Program-made: the position numbers and the translations under genes
Part shown: in pieces, positions 1 to 6,034 of the stretch
Layout of the letters: the number at the start of each line of letters is the position of its first letter
Numbering within the stretch: position 1 is the stretch's first letter
Assembly: GCA_017694765.1 (NCBI GenBank)
Contig: JADIML010000105.1
Coordinates: 1-9,482 of the forward strand
Direction: 5' to 3'
Source: Candidatus Scybalomonas excrementavium
GTDB lineage: Bacteria > Bacillota > Clostridia > Lachnospirales > Lachnospiraceae
DNA: 9,482 nucleotides
The notes under the pieces: model-generated
The model's input: the letters and a program-made list of their open reading frames with translations, nothing else
Databases searched by the model: none
Told to the model about the DNA's origin: nothing

Positions 1-1
1 A

Positions 2-1762
2 AATACAACAAGACCTTCTTTTATGGATGATATGCCTGTAAAACGAGCGCAAAAAGTACGTACAACAGAAGAAATGACTGAGTCTAGTTTCGAAGATTCT
101 TTTTCAGTTGAGCCAAAAGTAGAGCCAAGAAATGAAGAAGGGTATTCAGTATCAAAAGCAGTTCCAGTAAGGGAACAACAGTCTCGTTTCGTGGAAACAA
201 AAAAAACAGAACCACAAAGAGAAATTTCTAATAGACAGACCAAACAAATACAGCCAAAACAAGAAGTCATGGAACAGCCAAAGAAACCATATTGTTTTCC
301 ACCAATCGATTTGTTAAAGGCTGGAGATCGTGGAAGAAATGTAGATAATCGAGCAGAATTACAGGCAACAGCAGAGAAGTTACAACAGACTTTAGAAAAC
401 TTTGGGGTTGGAGTAACCATTACAGATGTGAGTCAAGGGCCATCCGTTACTCGTTATGAACTACAACCAGAACAAGGAGTGAAGGTAAGTAAGATTGTCG
501 GACTTGCAGATGATATTAAACTGAATTTAGCAGCAGCGGATATTCGTATTGAAGCACCAATTCCAGGAAAAGCAGCAGTTGGTATAGAAGTACCGAATAA
601 AACAAATGCTATCGTTACATTTCGTGATTTAATTGAAAATGAAGAATTTAAGAAATATCCATCTGATATTGCTTTTGCCGTTGGAAAAGATATTGGTGGA
701 AAAACAATTGTAACTGACATTGCCAAAATGCCTCACTTACTCATTGCAGGTGCAACAGGTTCTGGAAAGTCCGTTTGTATTAATACTTTAATTATGAGTA
801 TTTTATATAAAGCAAAACCAAGTGATGTAAAATTAATTATGATTGATCCAAAAGTAGTAGAACTTAGTACCTATAATGGGATTCCACACTTGTTAATTCC
901 AGTTGTAACCGATCCAAAGAAAGCATCGAGTGCATTAAATTGGGCAGTTATGGAAATGACGGATCGTTATAAAAAGTTTGCAGAAGTCAATGTGCGTAAC
1001 TTAAAAGGATATAATCAAAAAGTAGAAGAAGTATTGGCACAAGAAGATATAAGTGAAAATAGTGATTTACAAAAATTACCACAAATTGTTATTATCGTAG
1101 ATGAGTTAGCCGATCTTATGATGGTTGCACCGGGAGAAGTGGAAGATGCAATCGTTCGTCTCTCTCAGCTTGCTCGTGCAGCAGGAATCCATCTTGTTAT
1201 TGCAACACAAAGACCATCTGTAAATGTCATTACTGGTCTTATTAAAGCCAATGTTCCATCAAGAATTGCATTCTCGGTATCATCAGGTGTAGACAGCCGA
1301 ACTATTCTCGATATGAATGGAGCTGAGAAACTGCTTGGAAAAGGAGATATGCTCTTTTATCCAGCTGGTTATCAAAAACCAGTTCGTGTACAAGGTGCTT
1401 TTATTTCTGATGATGAAGTTATGAATGTAGTAGAATTTTTAAAAGAACAAGCAAAAGAAGCAGGAATTCGTAATAACACATCAGAAATGGAACAAAAAAT
1501 TAGTCATTCCATGGCAAATGGAAGCGCCTCTAACTCTGATAGGGATGAATATTTCTTAGATGCAGCTCGCTTTATCATTGAAAAAGAAAAGGCTTCGATT
1601 GGTATGTTACAAAGAATGTTCAAAATTGGTTTTAATCGTGCTGCAAGAATTATGGAACAATTATCAGAAGCTGGTATTGTAGGGCCAGAAGAAGGCACAA
1701 AGCCAAGAAAAGTAACAATGTCTATGGAAGAACTTGAGCAGTATATAGACGAATATTTATAA
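2..1762 (+). CDS. ftsK: DNA translocase FtsK/SpoIIIE, C-terminal part (5' end outside the window)
   Basis: ATP-driven, septum-anchored DNA pump that clears and segregates chromosomes at division and, in spore formers, moves DNA into the forespore. Only the cytoplasmic part is present. Numbering from the Met at 23, residues 1 to about 90 form a Q/K/E-rich linker and the alpha/beta motor domain begins near FPPIDLLK at about 92. Walker A GATGSGKS is at 243-250 and Walker B IVIIVDEL, with Asp360-Glu361, at 355-362. The family signature ATQRPSVNVITG follows. A winged-helix gamma domain (about 508-579, with FNRAARIMEQL) should read polar DNA motifs. The frame is open back to base 2, the ATG at 23 has no Shine-Dalgarno sequence, and the N-terminal membrane helices of the family are missing. 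The gene therefore very probably starts upstream and is cut by the window edge. The family assignment is secure; FtsK versus SpoIIIE cannot be settled here. Confidence 0.96.
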   Translation, partial: NTTRPSFMDDMPVKRAQKVRTTEEMTESSFEDSFSVEPKVEPRNEEGYSVSKAVPVREQQSRFVETKKTEPQREISNRQTKQIQPKQEVMEQPKKPYCFPPIDLLKAGDRGRNVDNRAELQATAEKLQQTLENFGVGVTITDVSQGPSVTRYELQPEQGVKVSKIVGLADDIKLNLAAADIRIEAPIPGKAAVGIEVPNKTNAIVTFRDLIENEEFKKYPSDIAFAVGKDIGGKTIVTDIAKMPHLLIAGATGSGKSVCINTLIMSILYKAKPSDVKLIMIDPKVVELSTYNGIPHLLIPVVTDPKKASSALNWAVMEMTDRYKKFAEVNVRNLKGYNQKVEEVLAQEDISENSDLQKLPQIVIIVDELADLMMVAPGEVEDAIVRLSQLARAAGIHLVIATQRPSVNVITGLIKANVPSRIAFSVSSGVDSRTILDMNGAEKLLGKGDMLFYPAGYQKPVRVQGAFISDDEVMNVVEFLKEQAKEAGIRNNTSEMEQKISHSMANGSASNSDRDEYFLDAARFIIEKEKASIGMLQRMFKIGFNRAARIMEQLSEAGIVGPEEGTKPRKVTMSMEELEQYIDEYL

Positions 1763-1778
1763 CTTAAATATTTATAAC
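1752..1778 (+). repeat. 12-bp direct repeat spanning the ftsK stop codon
   Basis: AATATTTATAAC occurs at 1752-1763 and again at 1767-1778, offset by 15 bases. The offset is in frame, so the second copy supplies another in-frame TAA (1775-1777) five codons after the real stop. It looks like a small local duplication of the gene end. No function is evident. Confidence 0.6.
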
Positions 1779-1821
1779 AAAATATGATATTATAAGCAAA
1801 TTACTCTATAATTATAAAATT

Positions 1822-1882
1822 AAGAAAAAAGAGGCAGAGCCCATAGCGAAAAATATTTCATTATGGGTTCTGCCTCTTTTTC
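1822..1882. terminator. Bidirectional intrinsic terminator between ftsK and fabV/ter
   Basis: Arms at 1831-1845 (GAGGCAGAGCCCATA) and 1862-1876 pair over 15 bp around a 16-nt loop. In the ftsK-sense RNA the only irregular pair is one G-U wobble; in the opposite sense it becomes an A-C mismatch. A run of T follows at 1877-1881 and a run of A precedes at 1825-1830, so either strand gives a stem followed by U residues. It lies between two convergent genes and should end both, with the better stem in the ftsK direction. Confidence 0.93.
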
Positions 1883-1892
1883 TATTGTTCAT

Positions 1893-3056
1893 TTACATTT
1901 CTAGGTCAACATCCTGTGAATAATCAACCTCATCAAAACCAAATCCAAAAATTTGATAAAAATCTTTCCAATAGCCATCAATATCAGATAATTCTTTTAC
2001 ATTTTCAGTCGTGACAAGTTCCCAACGTTTTTTAATTTCATCTTGGACATCTTGTCTTAGCTCAAAGTCATCTAAACGAATTTTTCCTTCAGAATCTACT
2101 ATAGCCTCTCCATTTAATTTTTCATGGAAAAGACGATTGATTTGTTCAATACATCCTTCATGTAAGTTACGATCTTTCATGACACGATATAAGAGAGCAA
2201 TATAGAGAGGTACAATTGGAATAGCAGCACTAGACTGGGTTACAAGAGCCTTATTTACAGAAACATAAGCCGTTAATCCTTTTTCTTTCCACATTGTATT
2301 TAAAAGGTTTGAAGTTTCATAAAGGTGTTTTTTGGCATTTCCAATCGTTCCTTCATAATAAACAGGGTATGTAAGTTCTGGACCTATATAAGAGTATGCA
2401 ATGGTTGTCACATGTTCAGACATAACATTTGCATGATAAAGAGCCTCGATCCAGTTTTTCCAATCTTCTCCACCCATAACTTTTACTGTAGAAGAAATTT
2501 CTTCTTCGGTAGCAGGTTCAATGGATGCCATAATCACTTCATTGGTGCGAAGATTTAATGATTTATTGGAAAAAGTTTCTCCAACCGTTTTAAGAGCAGA
2601 AGCATAAGTTGTTCCATCATCCATTTTTCTTCTAGGAGCAGCTAGACTATAAATAATCATATCGATTGTGCCAAGATCTCTTTTAATTGTTTCAATGACT
2701 TCTTCTTTCACTTCTTTTGAAAAAGCATCACCATTGATTGTCTTAGCATAAAAGCCATCTTTGTTAGCCTCTTGTTCAAATGCTTTTGTGTTATAATAGC
2801 CAGCTGTTGCAGTTCGTCTTCCGTTAGAAGGTTTTTCAAACATAACGCCAAGAGTAGCTGCTTCAAATGTATAAGTAGCGGCAATGCGAGAAGCAAGACC
2901 ATAACCAGTAGAACATCCAATAATTAATACGTTCTTTGGTCCTTCTTTTTTTCCTTGTTTCTTTGTATATTCAATTTGATTTTTCACATTTTGCACACAT
3001 CCAGTAGGGTGAGCAGTCGTACAAATAAAATCACGAATCTTTGGTTCAATAATCAT
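1893..3056 (-). CDS. fabV: NADH-dependent trans-2-enoyl-CoA/enoyl-ACP reductase (FabV/TER family)
   Basis: Reduces the 2,3 double bond of trans-2-enoyl thioesters with NAD(P)H. Family members act as enoyl-ACP reductase in fatty acid synthesis, as crotonyl-CoA reductase in butyrate formation (then called TER), or as both. The 387-aa protein begins MIIEPKIRDFICTTAHPTGC, as the family does. It has the cofactor-loop motif GxxxGxG (47-53, GCSTGYG) and the FabV/TER active-site pattern Y-x8-K (Tyr233, Lys242 in YYEGTIGNAK). Conserved blocks VKVMGGEDW (191-199), AYSYIGPE (220-227) and NHEGCIEQ-like LHEGCIEQ (298-305) are also present. Length is near the family's usual 390-400. An ATG nine bases upstream (3065) lies only 1 nt from the AAGGAG at 3067-3072, too close to use. 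The ATG at 3056 has a 10-nt spacing and matches family N-termini, so I chose it. The gene stands alone between a terminator and the divergent fhs. Family certain; ACP or CoA substrate not decidable from sequence. Confidence 0.95.
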   Translation of the reverse strand: MIIEPKIRDFICTTAHPTGCVQNVKNQIEYTKKQGKKEGPKNVLIIGCSTGYGLASRIAATYTFEAATLGVMFEKPSNGRRTATAGYYNTKAFEQEANKDGFYAKTINGDAFSKEVKEEVIETIKRDLGTIDMIIYSLAAPRRKMDDGTTYASALKTVGETFSNKSLNLRTNEVIMASIEPATEEEISSTVKVMGGEDWKNWIEALYHANVMSEHVTTIAYSYIGPELTYPVYYEGTIGNAKKHLYETSNLLNTMWKEKGLTAYVSVNKALVTQSSAAIPIVPLYIALLYRVMKDRNLHEGCIEQINRLFHEKLNGEAIVDSEGKIRLDDFELRQDVQDEIKKRWELVTTENVKELSDIDGYWKDFYQIFGFGFDEVDYSQDVDLEM

Positions 3057-3072
3057 ATGTTCCATTCTCCTT

Positions 3073-3142
3073 ATAAAAGGATTCCCATAGATATAAAAAT
3101 AATAGGTTTCATAAAATTCTCATGAAACGATAAAAGGAATCC
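3073..3142 (-). repeat. Nested inverted and direct repeats in the fabV leader
   Basis: An outer pair GGATTCC (3079-3085) and GGAATCC (3136-3142) encloses an inner pair GTTTCAT (3106-3112) and ATGAAAC (3122-3128). ATAAAAGG is also directly repeated at 3073-3080 and 3130-3137. In the minus-strand transcript these lie just upstream of the fabV ribosome binding site (3067-3072). They could form an RNA hairpin or serve as protein sites. Only the repeats are seen; the role is unknown. Confidence 0.5.
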
Positions 3143-3153
3143 ATAATTATGAT

Positions 3154-3170
3154 AGTTTGATATTCAAAAT
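3154..3170. promoter_or_regulatory. FabT-like (MarR-family) operator upstream of fabV
   Basis: AGTTTGATATTCAAAAT contains the palindrome TTTGA-TAT-TCAAA. It differs at only three positions from the FabT box as I recall it (ANTTTGATTATCAAATT), which controls fatty acid synthesis genes in low-GC Gram-positives. It covers the expected transcription start (about 3166) of the predicted fabV promoter, a normal place for a repressor site. A further TTTGA half-site lies 30 bp away at 3186-3190, inside the promoter spacer. The match is seen; binding by a FabT-type repressor is inferred. Confidence 0.55.
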
Positions 3171-3172
3171 AA

Positions 3173-3201
3173 ATAGTATCATAGATTTGATTGTATGGCA
3201 A
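3173..3201 (-). promoter_or_regulatory. Predicted sigma-A promoter of fabV
   Basis: Read on the minus strand, the -35 TTGCCA (3201-3196) matches TTGACA at 5 of 6. It is separated by 17 bp from the -10 TACTAT (3178-3173), which matches 4 of 6 and is preceded by an extended TG-n (3181-3179). Transcription should start near 3166, leaving a leader of about 110 nt before the ATG at 3056. Confidence 0.5.
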
Positions 3202-3221
3202 GTAAAACGAATGATAATATA

Positions 3222-3251
3222 TAGACAAAGAAGGGATTTTTCTGTTATAAT
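3222..3251 (+). promoter_or_regulatory. Predicted sigma-A promoter of fhs
   Basis: The -35 TAGACA (3222-3227) matches 5 of 6 bases. After an 18-bp spacer comes a perfect extended -10, TGTTATAAT (TG at 3243-3244, hexamer 3246-3251). Transcription should begin near 3258, giving a leader of about 60 nt. This is the best promoter match in the intergenic region and points toward fhs. Confidence 0.65.
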
Positions 3252-3320
3252 AACGCACAAAGGAGAAATTATAAAAACGGGGTTTTTAAGATGCACATGG
3301 AAGAAAGGTTGGTTGAAATG

Positions 3321-4991
3321 ATGAAAACAGATATTCAAATTGCCCAAGAGTCAAAGATGCTTCCAATTAAAGAAGTAGCAAAGCAAATAGGAATTGCAGA
3401 AGATGATTTGGAGTTATATGGAAAGTATAAAGCAAAACTATCAAGTGAATTCATGAGTAAGTTAGAAGAGAAAAAAGATGGAAAACTTGTTTTAGTGACA
3501 GCAATTAATCCAACTCCAGCAGGAGAGGGAAAGACGACGATTAGTGTAGGACTTGGTCAAGCACTTTGTCGCTTAGGGAAAAAAGCAGTAATTGCTCTTA
3601 GAGAACCATCACTAGGACCATGTTTTGGAATTAAGGGGGGAGCAGCAGGTGGAGGTTATTCACAAGTTGTTCCAATGGAAGACTTAAATTTACATTTTAC
3701 AGGGGATTTTCATGCGATTACATCAGCAAATAATCTTCTAGCAGCGATTCTTGATAATCATTTGCAACAAGGCAATGCATTACAAATTGATCCAAAACAA
3801 ATTGTTTGGAAACGCTGTGTAGATATGAATGATAGAGCCCTTCGCAACATTATTATTGGTATGGGAAATAAAATGGATGGTGTTGTAAGACAGGATGGCT
3901 TTACGATTACGGTTGCGTCAGAAATTATGGCAATTCTTTGTTTAGCAAATGATATGAAAGATTTAAAGGAAAAACTTGGAAATATCATAGTTGCGTATAA
4001 TTATGCAGGAGAACCTGTTACAGCGAAAGATTTAAAAGCAGTTGGTGCTATGGCAGCACTTTTAAAAGATGCTATGAAACCAAATTTAATCCAAACATTA
4101 GAACATACGCCAGCCATTGTACACGGTGGACCATTTGCTAATATTGCACATGGTTGTAACAGCGTACAAGCTACAAAAATGGGATTAAAACTGGCGGATA
4201 TTTTAGTAACAGAAGCTGGATTTGGAGCCGATCTTGGAGCTGAGAAGTTTTTTGATATTAAATGTAAAAAAGCAGGAATCAAACCAGATGCAGTTGTACT
4301 TGTGGCAACGATAAAAGCATTAAAATATAATGGTGGAGTAGCAAAAGAACAGTTATCTTTGGAACATGTAGAAGCATTGGAAAAGGGAATTGTAAATTTG
4401 GAAAAACATATTGAAAATTTACAAAAATATGGAGTTCCAGTCATTGTAACATTGAATCAATTTTTAACAGATACAGAACGAGAGTTACAGTATGTAGAAG
4501 CATTTTGCAAAGAAAGAGGATGTGACTTTGCTCTTTCAAAAGTATGGGAAAAAGGTGGAGAAGGTGGAGAAGACCTTGCAAAAGCAGTGTTACACACATT
4601 AGAAACAAAAGAAAGTCATTTTAAACCATTATACGAAGATACGTTGACAATTCGAGAAAAAATTGAAACGATTGCCAAAGAAATTTATGGTGCAGATGGA
4701 GTTACCTATTCACCAGCAGCGGCGAAAGCGATTGATAAAATAGAAAGTCTTGATATGGCACATTTTCCGGTTTGTATGGCAAAAAATCAGTATTCTTTCT
4801 CAGATGATGCGAAAAAACTCGGACGTCCAAAAGGCTTTACGATCAATATTAGAGAAGCATACGTTTCGGCAGGAGCAGGATTTGTTGTGGCGATTACAGG
4901 AGCGATTATGACAATGCCGGGACTTCCAAAAGTACCAGCTGCCGAACAAATTGATGTGGATGAAACTGGTAAAATTATAGGACTTTCTTAA
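3321..4991 (+). CDS. fhs: Formate--tetrahydrofolate ligase (10-formyl-THF synthetase)
   Basis: Cytosolic enzyme that joins formate to tetrahydrofolate using ATP, giving 10-formyl-THF for purines, formyl-Met-tRNA and methylene-THF. It works in the assimilatory direction in acetogens and many Clostridia, and can run in reverse. From the ATG at 3321 the protein is 556 aa, the usual monofunctional bacterial length. It carries the P-loop TPAGEGKTT (65-73), EPSLGPCFGIKGGAAGGG (95-112), PMEDLNLHFTGD (118-129) and, near the C-terminus, KNQYSFSDDAKKLGRP and TGAIMTMPGLPK. The start is ambiguous. An adjacent ATG at 3318 is better placed for the AAAGG at 3304-3308 (9 nt, against 12 nt for 3321). A third in-frame ATG at 3291 would add ten residues with no family counterpart. 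MKTDIQIAQ is the typical family start. The gene has its own promoter and terminator and lies just before folD, the next step of the pathway. Confidence 0.97.
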   Translation: MKTDIQIAQESKMLPIKEVAKQIGIAEDDLELYGKYKAKLSSEFMSKLEEKKDGKLVLVTAINPTPAGEGKTTISVGLGQALCRLGKKAVIALREPSLGPCFGIKGGAAGGGYSQVVPMEDLNLHFTGDFHAITSANNLLAAILDNHLQQGNALQIDPKQIVWKRCVDMNDRALRNIIIGMGNKMDGVVRQDGFTITVASEIMAILCLANDMKDLKEKLGNIIVAYNYAGEPVTAKDLKAVGAMAALLKDAMKPNLIQTLEHTPAIVHGGPFANIAHGCNSVQATKMGLKLADILVTEAGFGADLGAEKFFDIKCKKAGIKPDAVVLVATIKALKYNGGVAKEQLSLEHVEALEKGIVNLEKHIENLQKYGVPVIVTLNQFLTDTERELQYVEAFCKERGCDFALSKVWEKGGEGGEDLAKAVLHTLETKESHFKPLYEDTLTIREKIETIAKEIYGADGVTYSPAAAKAIDKIESLDMAHFPVCMAKNQYSFSDDAKKLGRPKGFTINIREAYVSAGAGFVVAITGAIMTMPGLPKVPAAEQIDVDETGKIIGLS

Positions 4992-4995
4992 AAGG

Positions 4996-5028
4996 ATTCA
5001 ACGGATATTCAACGAATATTCAACCAAA
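4996..5028 (+). repeat. Three tandem 11-bp repeats after fhs
   Basis: Units ATTCAACGGAT (4996-5006), ATTCAACGAAT (5007-5017) and ATTCAACCAAA (5018-5028) follow each other without gaps. All share ATTCAAC and differ at one to three later positions. They fill the space between the fhs stop codon and its terminator. This could be simple slippage or a set of protein sites one helical turn apart. Confidence 0.6.
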
Positions 5029-5029
5029 T

Positions 5030-5075
5030 AAAAAAGGTGGGGATAGAAATATGATTGTATCCTTGCCTTTTTTTT
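5030..5075 (+). terminator. Intrinsic terminator of fhs
   Basis: The arm GGTGGGGATA (5036-5045) pairs with TATCCTTGCC (5058-5067) over 10 bp, three of them U-G or G-U wobbles, around a 12-nt loop. Eight T residues follow (5068-5075), and A residues at 5030-5035 can pair with them. The wobbles suit only the + strand RNA, so it works in the fhs direction. It separates fhs from the folD operon. Confidence 0.8.
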
Positions 5076-5082
5076 GCAAGGA
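5060..5082 (+). repeat. Inverted repeat overlapping the fhs terminator arm and T-run
   Basis: TCCTTGC (5060-5066) and GCAAGGA (5076-5082) can form a 7-bp stem with a nine-base loop made of C and eight T. The left arm is the same segment used as the right arm of the fhs terminator, so the two hairpins exclude each other. The right arm lies at the start of the predicted folD promoter. Confidence 0.45.
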
Positions 5083-5102
5083 GTGTAAGATAGGAATAGA
5101 AT
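5074..5102 (+). promoter_or_regulatory. Predicted sigma-A promoter of the folD-rimO-pgsA-cinA operon
   Basis: The -35 TTGCAA (5074-5079) matches 4 of 6 bases. A 17-bp spacer leads to the -10 TAGAAT (5097-5102), which matches 5 of 6. It lies directly behind the fhs terminator, where a new promoter is needed. Transcription should start near 5109, about 60 nt before folD. Confidence 0.45.
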
Positions 5103-5168
5103 CTTCCCATGATAGAAAGAAGATTGAAACTCTTACTTACTAGGAAATGTTTGGAAAGGAAGGGAACT

Positions 5169-6023
5169 ATGGCAAACATAATCGACGGAAAAGTGATCTC
5201 AGCTAAGATAAAAGAGGAGTGTAAAGAGATTGTCTTAAAACTGAAAGAAGAAGAAAAAACAGTATGTCTTGCAGTCATTCAAGTTGGAACGGATGTAGCA
5301 TCTTCTGTTTATGTAAAAAATAAAATAAAGGCTTGTGAGTATATTGGAATTCTTTCAAAAACCTATGAATTACCAGAAGAAACAACACAAGATGAAGTAT
5401 TACAACTCATTGAAGAATTAAATGACGATCAAGAAGTAGATGGAATTCTCGTGCAATTGCCTCTTCCAGCACATATGGATGAAAATAAAATTACACAGGC
5501 AATTTCTGCAAAAAAAGATGTGGATGGTTTTCATGATGAAAATGTAGGTGCATTAGTAACAGGACATAAAGGTTTTTTATCTTGTACACCTGCTGGAATT
5601 ATTGAATTACTAAAGCGTTCTCAGATTGAAATCGAAGGAAAACATTGTGTTGTAGTAGGACGTAGTAATATCGTAGGAAAACCGATGGCATTGTTACTTC
5701 TTAGAGAAAATGGAACAGTAACGATTTGTCATTCTAAAACAAAAGATTTAAAAGAGATAACAAAGCAAGCAGATATTTTAATTGCAGCAATTGGAAAACC
5801 AAAGTTTTTTGATGAAACGTATGTAAAAGATGGAGCAGTCATTATTGATGTTGGAATCCATAGAGATGCGCATAATAAATTATGTGGAGATGTTGACTTT
5901 GATGCCGTACAATCAAAAGTAAGTGCGATTACACCTGTTCCTGGAGGAGTTGGACCAATGACCATTGCAATGCTCATGTATAATTGTGTGCAATCCGCAA
6001 AAAGAAAGTACAAAATAGATTAA
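5169..6023 (+). CDS. folD: Bifunctional methylenetetrahydrofolate dehydrogenase/methenyltetrahydrofolate cyclohydrolase
   Basis: Cytosolic enzyme interconverting 10-formyl-THF, 5,10-methenyl-THF and 5,10-methylene-THF. It follows on from the Fhs product and supplies one-carbon units for serine, thymidylate and purines. The 284-aa protein has the catalytic YxxxK (Tyr48, Lys52 in YVKNK), the active-site KDVDGF (116-121), the cofactor-binding GRSNIVGKPM (164-173) and the C-terminal signature PVPGGVGPMT (256-265). These are the expected landmarks for a complete FolD, so a separate cyclohydrolase is not needed. The start at 5169 follows AAAGGAAGGG (5155-5164) at normal spacing and gives MANIIDGK. 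An in-frame ATG at 5109 would add 20 basic residues unlike the family and has no good ribosome site. First gene of a four-gene operon; rimO begins 11 nt after its stop. Confidence 0.97.
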   Translation: MANIIDGKVISAKIKEECKEIVLKLKEEEKTVCLAVIQVGTDVASSVYVKNKIKACEYIGILSKTYELPEETTQDEVLQLIEELNDDQEVDGILVQLPLPAHMDENKITQAISAKKDVDGFHDENVGALVTGHKGFLSCTPAGIIELLKRSQIEIEGKHCVVVGRSNIVGKPMALLLLRENGTVTICHSKTKDLKEITKQADILIAAIGKPKFFDETYVKDGAVIIDVGIHRDAHNKLCGDVDFDAVQSKVSAITPVPGGVGPMTIAMLMYNCVQSAKRKYKID

Positions 6024-6034
6024 AGGAGATGTTT

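Noticed and set aside
23..25. ATG at 23 as the true start of ftsK
   Set aside because: The frame is open to base 2, no ribosome site precedes the ATG, and the family's membrane domain is missing, so the gene continues upstream.
3057..3065. ATG at 3065 as the fabV start (adds Met-Glu-His)
   Set aside because: The AAGGAG ends only 1 nt before it, too close for initiation. The ATG at 3056 has normal spacing and matches the family N-terminus.
3191..3218. Alternative fhs promoter TTGTAT-16-GATAAT
   Set aside because: The -35 matches only 3 of 6 bases. The TAGACA-18-TGTTATAAT pair just downstream is clearly better, although a second weak promoter cannot be excluded.
4001..4444. 147-codon open frame on the minus strand inside fhs
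   Set aside because: It lies entirely within the highly conserved fhs gene and has no recognisable domain. It is a shadow of the opposite strand's codon pattern, as are the other antisense frames within ftsK, folD, rimO and fabV.
5109..5168. ATG at 5109 as the folD start
   Set aside because: It would add 20 basic residues unlike any FolD and coincides with the predicted transcription start. The ATG at 5169 has a strong ribosome site.
4992..5168. Folate (THF) riboswitch ahead of folD
   Set aside because: The hairpins here are explained as a terminator and a short overlapping repeat. I see no multi-stem conserved fold, and the leader after the predicted start is only about 60 nt.
5984..6034. 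ATG at 5984 as the rimO start
   Set aside because: It lies within folD and ignores the well-placed AAAGGAG before the ATG at 6035. The added residues do not fit the family.
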